64,000 bases of DNA, from contig NC_080427.1 of assembly GCF_029873635.1 (NCBI RefSeq), positions 71,641,348-71,705,347 on the forward strand, written 5' to 3'. Origin of the DNA: Malania oleifera (Eukaryota > Streptophyta > Magnoliopsida > Santalales > Ximeniaceae). The notes below the pieces were generated by a model. That model was not told where the DNA came from. It worked only from the letters and a program-made list of their open reading frames with translations, and did not search any database. The position numbers and the translations under genes were made by a program. Positions 58,386 to 64,000 of the stretch are shown here, one piece after another (positions within the stretch are counted from its first letter, which is position 1; each line of letters opens with the position of its first letter).

Positions 58386-58703
58386 ATGAGAGAAAGAAAT
58401 CAGCGAGAGGGTTAAAACCCTAGTAGAGAGAAAAAGAAGAGAGGAAAGAATGACTTAAATCTTATTTATAGGTTCTTAGCTCTGCAGGGAAACTGTCGAA
58501 GGTTTCCTTGAGATTTCTAAAACTTTTGATGGTTTGGTTTGGTCTTATACCAAACCTCTACCCGACTGAAACAGTCCACGGTTTTTCTGTGGGTTCTTAA
58601 AACTGTCGACGGTTTGGTGTTGTACCAAACCATCTCTTATCTTTTCCTTGCTTTTCATTCCCATTTTTTATTTTCTTTTATTTTCTTTCTTTGGGTTCCT
58701 ACA
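57264..58703 (-). repeat. 3' LTR of gypsy element I
   Basis: 1440 bp; on the minus strand TGTAGGAACCCAAAG to GGGGCGTTACC (the final CA has become CC). Same family as the 3' LTR of element C. A (GA)n tract (58331-58382) corresponds to the CT tract of C. Confidence 0.85.
58461..58615 (-). promoter_or_regulatory. U3 word array and TATA box, LTR I
   Basis: Four copies of a word like AACTGTCGACGGTTT (AACTGTCGAAGGTTT, AACTTTTGATGGTTT, AACAGTCCACGGTTT, AACTGTCGACGGTTT) lie between 58491 and 58615. The TATA box CCTATAAATAAG on the minus strand is at 58461-58472. Confidence 0.7.
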
Positions 58704-58897
58704 TTCTCCCCTCCTTATAAAAATTTCATCCTAGAAATTTGTTAAATATAACCTCGAAGAACGACATCAATCATGAATCCAACAAACTTAAGCTAAACTT
58801 GTGAACAATCCTATCCTCCTCATAACTCAAACCTATACTTTGGTAATAATCATTCCTAACATCTATAGAATCTGTATCCTAAACTCTAATACCACTT
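58704..58897 (-). other. Minimal interior of element I: polypurine tract and primer site
   Basis: Only 194 bp separate the two LTRs. The polypurine tract TTATAAGGAGGGGAGAA (minus strand) lies at 58704-58720 and a primer site TGGTATTAGAGT at 58883-58894. Nothing coding remains, although family member C encodes pol. Confidence 0.8.
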
Positions 58898-59966
58898 TGT
58901 AATGTCCTGAACTTGAAAAAGGGGTCCGGAGGACTATATTAAATAAATCTCTAATACCAACAAATACACAGCGGAAGATCTCCATAACAATTATCAGAGT
59001 ACTAAACATTATCCTTTAGTACAATAAAAATCTCAATATCACAGTAAAGTTCTGTACTCATCAAAAACAAAAATAAAATAATAACAATTCTAGCCAAGGA
59101 CCTGAAAAATAATTGATCATGATGGTGTGAGATACCTCTTAGTAAGAAGGAATAAATTATTATCAGTATGTGGTCAATGAGTTTTAGTGTATCATATATA
59201 TGAATAACATTTAATACTGTAACATTCATGTTTACATATAAAACAATTAAATAGTTTCATAAACCAATATTTCTATCTCCTCATTCCTTGGATCATGTTT
59301 ACGTATGAGCAATTCTATCTTTCTATGACCACTTCTGGTGTATACCCAGGCACTTACTGTGAGGCATTACGTATCGTCGTCCCCCACCAACAAGCCTTCG
59401 GGTTAAGTCCCGAGGATCGGAGCGTTACGTATTGTCATCCCCCTCTACCTTGATATCACCAAACATATCCCTCAGATACACAATTGCACTATACAACGAT
59501 ACCATATTTCTAACAATTTGTCCACTTTACTTTCAACAATCCCCATGATCTCAATAGGTTTAATTTATACAATAAACTGAAACATTCTTATGCCACACAT
59601 TTAAATGATAAATCATATTTGATAACATTCATATAATCATATAGCTCATAATATACTCAGATTAAAACCCACATAATTTCACATACTTGTAATCTTTAAT
59701 TTAATCGGTTAATATTTAAAAACAGTTAACATTATTTATTCCCCTTACCTGATCCTGCAGATCTGCCTATCACTTTCCTAAAAAGGTGTCTGCAGCTTTG
59801 AAGAACAAAATCCTAGTTTCCTTAATTTGTTGAGGAGAGAAATTTGGCAAGCCGAGAATGGAATATCGATCGAAAACCTAGCTGGAGTCCTGGGAGACCT
59901 TAGGAGAGAGAGAAACATGAAGGAGAGAGAGTAATCAACGATAGGGTTGAAACCCTATCGTACACC
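58898..59966 (-). repeat. 5' LTR of element I, truncated
   Basis: It matches 57264-58410 of the other LTR with several differences and a deletion, then stops at 59966, where gypsy gag sequence (J) begins. The upstream part with the words and TATA box is lost, so this copy lacks its own promoter. Confidence 0.8.
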
Positions 59967-60483
59967 TTTAGGCTGCAGACAAACCTCCTTATTCCCTGGA
60001 GCTCCACACAATCTTAGCCATAACCTACTGAGCTACGCTGCGGAAAATAGCATCTGAATCTCCGCCACCCATGCTAGAAGGCCCTACACCATCATCGCCG
60101 CTAGCATAAGCACTACTACCTCTAGGATCCACCCTGTAATAATACCAAATAATTTTGAGAATCCGAATCTCATAACTTTATTCTTACATTAATCTAACTA
60201 AGATATCCTCATACCACCTATCATTCATTTAAGGTCTAGTCCTACCATATGGAAATAGAAACCAATGATAGTTTACTATGGTTTTCCTGAAATCGTCACT
60301 CTAGGGAAATCACAGAAACCACCCTCATGTTCCTGCTTCTAGACTGCAAAGTAGAACCACAAATTATCATCTTAATTTCCCAACATTAACTCACTAAAAT
60401 TCTATTCCTATATTTTTGATACTGCTTTCCGCTGTATACTAAAGTCTGCAGAACCTAGCAACCTAGGCTTTGATACCAAACTA
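59967..60483 (-). pseudogene. gag: Gypsy gag N-terminus and primer site of element J
   Basis: On the minus strand VDPRGSSAYASGDDGVGPSSMGGGDSDAIFRSVAQ, then a stop, then VMAKIV (about 59985-60135) resembles the start of Tekay-type gag proteins. The rest toward 60483 is a leader without genes, ending in a primer site TGGTATCAAAGCCTAGG near 60464-60480. The gag is cut by element I. Confidence 0.6.
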
Positions 60484-60528
60484 TAAAGACTCAAAAATCC
60501 ATACCATTTTTTATATATATGCTATAAT
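60484..60528 (-). repeat. 5' LTR stub of element J
   Basis: About 45 bases of LTR end remain between the J primer site and the start of LTR K, which is inserted here. Confidence 0.45.
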
Positions 60529-60597
60529 TGTAAGAACCTAAACCATGATATATGAGTTTATTTTGTAAAAGAGGGGTAAAATGGAAATTCTGCAGAC

Positions 60598-60814
60598 TTC
60601 ATCGACGAGGCCATAATTCGTCGACGAAGGTAGTAGGCTTTTCGTCGACGAAATTTAGAGGTTCATCGATGAGAAAAAGCCGAGAAGTTCAGGGAAATTT
60701 AAATATCAGGGTTCGTCAACAAAATCATTGTCTCGTCAACAAAATCCCTAAAGACTTCGTCGACAAGGACACCAATTCGTCGATGAAGCCTCTCGGGTCA
60801 AAGGCTTATAAAAG
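60598..60814 (+). promoter_or_regulatory. U3 word array and TATA box, LTR K
   Basis: Eight copies of a word like TTCGTCGACGAAG (TTCATCGACGAGG, TTCGTCGACGAAG, TTCGTCGACGAAA, TTCATCGATGAGA, TTCGTCAACAAAA, CTCGTCAACAAAA, TTCGTCGACAAGG, TTCGTCGATGAAG) lie between 60598 and 60788. The TATA box GCTTATAAAA is at 60804-60813. Confidence 0.75.
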
Positions 60815-61691
60815 ATATTTTTGAGTTTCTTCATTGCTAAGTTTTGGAAATCCTCTCTCTCTCTCTCTCTCTCCTCAATTTCTTCACCGTTTGTCACCAA
60901 ATTCAAAAATCCAAAGTTACTATGAGGATCAGTGAAGGATTCTTTACATTTGTACTGGATCGGAATCTCGATTCGAGTGTTTTTAGGTTTCAGGCCAAAA
61001 TCGAGGTAAGGTTCGGATTTTGTTTCTAATTCAGTATATGTGTAGTAGTACGGATTGTAAGTATGTTTTGTACTATGGTTTGTAGGTTTCGGAGTCTTGG
61101 TTCGTAGTTTTGAGGACCGTAGAGTTCGTAGTTGGTTTTCGGGTTAAGGTAAGAGGATTCTGTTTATATTAGTCCATTTTCAAAATCAGGATTGGTAATC
61201 TTGTAGGCTATGATCGTATGTATGTTATGACTACTTATTTGGGGAAATCTATCGAGTAAAAATACGGGATTTTTGGGTCGTAGTTTTTCGGGAAAATTGG
61301 GGAATTCGGGTATCATCTCTATTTTGTTTGGAAAAGCGTTGGTTGCGTTAAAACTGTATTATTGAGGTGACCGTAATCCATATTTGCATAAACTGTATAC
61401 TTGAAATTGTAAATGATATGAATTGTCATTAACCAAATAAGTGTGGTATGTATGGATGTATTTATTTGTTTCAGGTATTTGTAAAACAGTTATGTGGCGG
61501 TTAATTACTGTACGCTGAAATGTATAGGAACGTGAGTTCCAAAATGATTCCAGGTTTTGTGAAATCGGCTAGGGGCGGCTAATTACAGTATGCCGAGAGT
61601 GATCGGCTCTATATTCGAGGGTGTGAAATATTACTAGTCTAATTCTGGTTGGTCACTAAAGTGGTGTGAGCTATATGCTACATCATATAAT

Positions 61692-61987
61692 GCAATGGAT
61701 TCACTGTGGACCTAGGTCGTTGTAGCATAGTTGTGCATATGGCAATGTAATCGGGGTGAGACTAGGTGACCTTGTATAGTTGGGTACGTAGCAATGGATT
61801 CACTATTGGGCCTGAGTCGTAGATCTTCATAGTTGCATGTGTAGTAATGTAATCACTGTGAGACTAGGTTACCTTTTGTAGTTGCGTATGAGGTAATGGA
61901 TTCACCATTGGGCCTTGATCGTCGCAACGTAGTTGCGTATATAGCAATGTAATCATTGTGAGACGAGGTGACCTAGTGTAGTTGCGA
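61692..61987 (+). repeat. Alternating tandem repeat in LTR K
   Basis: Six units of about 50 bp alternate between two types: GCAATGGATTCAC... and GCAATGTAATC..., giving a 100-bp higher-order period. Each ends in TAGTTG(C/T)G(T/C)A-like sequence. Confidence 0.85.
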
Positions 61988-62622
61988 ACTAGTGTGATGA
62001 CACTAACCGTATGTATGTATGTATGTTGGGTATCGTATGAACTGGAATGGTTTTCTAAAAATACTGGAACTGTATGTATTTGTATGAAACTGTACGAATT
62101 GTTTCAAACTATATCGTATGTATAGTGTTATGAAATATGTAAAATGACACTGGTATACCACACACTGATATAAATTGTTTTCTTCCTTACTGAGAGGCAT
62201 CTCATCTCGAATGTACGTACGATATTTTTCAGGGCCTTCAGGTAGTGGTAAGTAGCATCCTAGCGTCTAGAAGCAAGGGTGTCGTAGTTGCTGCTAGTAC
62301 CTTCTAGGTATAAGTTTTAGTATCCAGGTTTTCAGGATAGTTTTGTAGACACCTGGGGTATGTTTTGTAATATGGGAATGCATATCCTAGATGGTATAGT
62401 ATAGACTCTGGTATGATACTGGTTATGTATAAAAGACCATATTTCGTTGCGTATTCTAGATAGTATGGACGGTTGTATATATGTATGTAGGGCATCTGTT
62501 CACCCCACGGGGTCGGACCCTCTTTGTATGTTGTATCAGGTATGTTTTAATTGATACAGAGACAAGTTAGGTTACTTAAATTCACCCCTGGGTTCCATTT
62601 CCGGGTTCGGGGCGTGACATCT

Positions 62623-62634
62623 TGGTGTCAGAGC
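62623..62634 (+). other. Primer-binding site of element K
   Basis: TGGTGTCAGAGC, one change from the tRNA-Met-type site, three bases after the LTR end. Confidence 0.8.
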
Positions 62635-62944
62635 TAATCAGGTTGTTAGGTCTTGTAGACTTGGTTAGGCATATTGATGTGTACATACCAGAGTATAGGA
62701 TGTAGAAAATGGGTAGTCTTGGCCGAGGGTTGTTCCGTTTCTAGATCGGGATGTGTCAGCAGTATTTCATGTTTTTCTTGGAATGACGATTCCAGTAAAG
62801 GCAGGGCAGACCATTGATGGATTCGTGTCAGTGTGACAGGACAGGCTTATACTTGTGAGAGTAATCGTTGACATGATTAGGTCTATGATTATGTTAACTG
62901 CGTACCATATAGGAATTCTAACCGATTCCTATTCTGTTTTCAAT

Positions 62945-64000
62945 ATGGAGCCCAAGGATAATAACTTGGAGAGTGGCTCCAAGGAGACAGCGAGCGACGA
63001 GTCTCCTTATGTGTCTCGTGGTTTAGCAAGACAAGTGATCCGAGAGATTGGGCGGAGTGTTAGGAGACGCGAGAGCTCTCCTACTAATATGGGGTGTACC
63101 ATTGAGAGGTTCACACGCATGCACCCTTCGACATTTACGGGAGGACCTGATCCGATAGTGGTAGAGGACTGGGTCGAGAAGACCGAAAGGATTTTGGAAG
63201 TCCTCCACTACACTGAGAAGCATAAGGTTTTGTACTCTACGTTCCAGCTGACTGGGGAGGCAGGGCGATGGTGGACGGCAGTGAGCCTACAGGAGAGGCA
63301 GAGAGCTGGTCCATCTAGTATGACGTGGGGCCGTTTCAAGAAGGTATTCTTCGAGAGATACTTCCCGGTCTCCACTCGGGATTCGAAGGCCAATGAGTTT
63401 TTAGGCCTGACACAGGGTACTTTGATAGTGCAGAAGTATGCTACTAGATTTATCGATCTATCTCGATTTGCACCGTACTTGGTTCCGAATGAGCACAAGA
63501 AGGCTCAGAGGTTAGAGAGGGGTCTAAGGAAAGACATCCGCCGTCTTGTGGGGATGCTGCAGATCCGTGAGTTCTCTGTCCTAGTGGATAAAGCCACCAT
63601 AGTTGAGACCGACCTTTGAGGAGATGAGGTAGTGCAGGTTCAGGGGAAGAGGCCAGTACCTTCTAGTCCCCAGAGTGGTCCTCGACAGGGTCCGTGGAAG
63701 AAGAAGAAGAACTACAACTCTGGTTATCGGTAGAACATCGAGCGTCCAAATGCTCAGGGGGATCCATCCTCCGCACCATGCGCTAAGTGCCATAAATGGC
63801 ATAATGGCGAGTGTCGACCATTTTGGGGTGTATGCTACAGTTGTGGCACATCAGGCCACATAGCGAAGAACTGTCAGGAACAAGGAAGGATTATGCCTGC
63901 ACAGAGCCAGAACCGTGTGAGTAATCAGATGCCCCGGGTAAATTACCAGGCGACCATGGCTCCAGCAAGAGTATATTCACTTGCTCCAGCAGATACGAAA
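62945..64000 (+). pseudogene. gag: Gypsy gag of element K (interrupted, runs off the edge)
   Basis: From ATG 62945 (MEPKDNNLESGSKETASDESP; the frame is also open upstream to 62855) the gag core reads FTRMHPSTFTGGPDPIVVEDWVEKTERILEVL, AGRWWTAV and WGRFKKVFFERYFPVSTRDSKANEFLGLTQG, then RLERGLRKDIRRLV. A stop at 63617-63619 is followed in the same frame by a basic linker, a stop near 63732, and a CCHC knuckle CYSCGTSGHIAKNC at 63833-63874. Two stops in an otherwise well-kept frame suggest recent inactivation. The frame continues past 64000, where protease would follow. Confidence 0.9.

Larger units (their letters stand above)
60529..62619 (+). repeat. 5' LTR of gypsy element K
   Basis: 2091 bp from TGTAAGAACCTAAACC to TTCGGGGCGTGACA, followed by a primer site. 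It holds a word array, a TATA box, a CT tract (about 60854-60875) and a tandem repeat at 61692-61987. The element continues beyond the right edge. Confidence 0.88.

Noticed and set aside
60552..60824. 90-codon frame in LTR K
   Set aside because: It is the translation of the CGTCGACGAA word array, which better fits a promoter array.

Overview
The window is repeat-rich plant nuclear DNA, most likely from a eudicot with many retrotransposons. This is inferred from plant Ty1/copia and Ty3/gypsy elements, tRNA-Met-type primer sites, TRIM elements, a tRNA-derived SINE, Au-SINE-like tails, hAT and Mutator-like elements, and one intron-containing plant gene. Nothing bacterial, organellar or CRISPR-like was seen. 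I could not identify the species.

The left part (1-29765) is one deeply nested stack of retrotransposons. A Tork-like copia (G, minus; 27314-29765) is interrupted by a chromovirus-type gypsy element (C, plus). C is itself split by three insertions. The first is a SIRE-type copia (B) that carries another SIRE copia (A); it occupies everything left of 5909. The second is a small TRIM element (D, 6820-12628, target duplication ATGCT) that carries a gag-only SIRE copia joined to it exactly at the primer-binding site. The third is an Athila-like gypsy element (E, 14827-25987, target duplication GGTTT) that carries a solo gypsy LTR (F). C ends at 27313.

The middle part (29766-38315) holds the only host gene recognised: a GDSL esterase/lipase of the CPRD49 / isoamyl-acetate-hydrolysing-esterase-like family on the minus strand. 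It has six exons and 255 codons and appears intact (30489-36737). Its 4.1 kb first intron holds SINE tails, a Mutator-like element with a 10-bp target duplication, and a 65-bp duplication. Upstream lie a TATA box, a 20-base G/C homopolymer, and then a complete 651-bp TRIM.

The right part (38316-64000) starts with a non-autonomous hAT element split by a solo copia LTR. It continues with a short-LTR copia remnant, a SINE, a 167-bp tandem array, and a full-length SIRE copia (H, 46624-55922, target duplication ATTTG) with an uninterrupted gag and a broken pol. A gypsy integrase relic, a gypsy element reduced to little more than two LTRs (I), a gypsy gag relic (J), and the 5' LTR and gag of another gypsy element (K), which runs off the right edge, follow.

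The most striking signal is not a gene. Almost every LTR here, from unrelated lineages, carries 4-9 copies of its own short, near-palindromic, CpG-containing word just upstream of the TATA box (GTCGAC-centred in gypsy and Tork; CAGGCGACTG- or CAGGCGCCTG-like in SIRE copia). A second striking feature is the TRIM/copia chimera with both joints at the shared primer-binding site.
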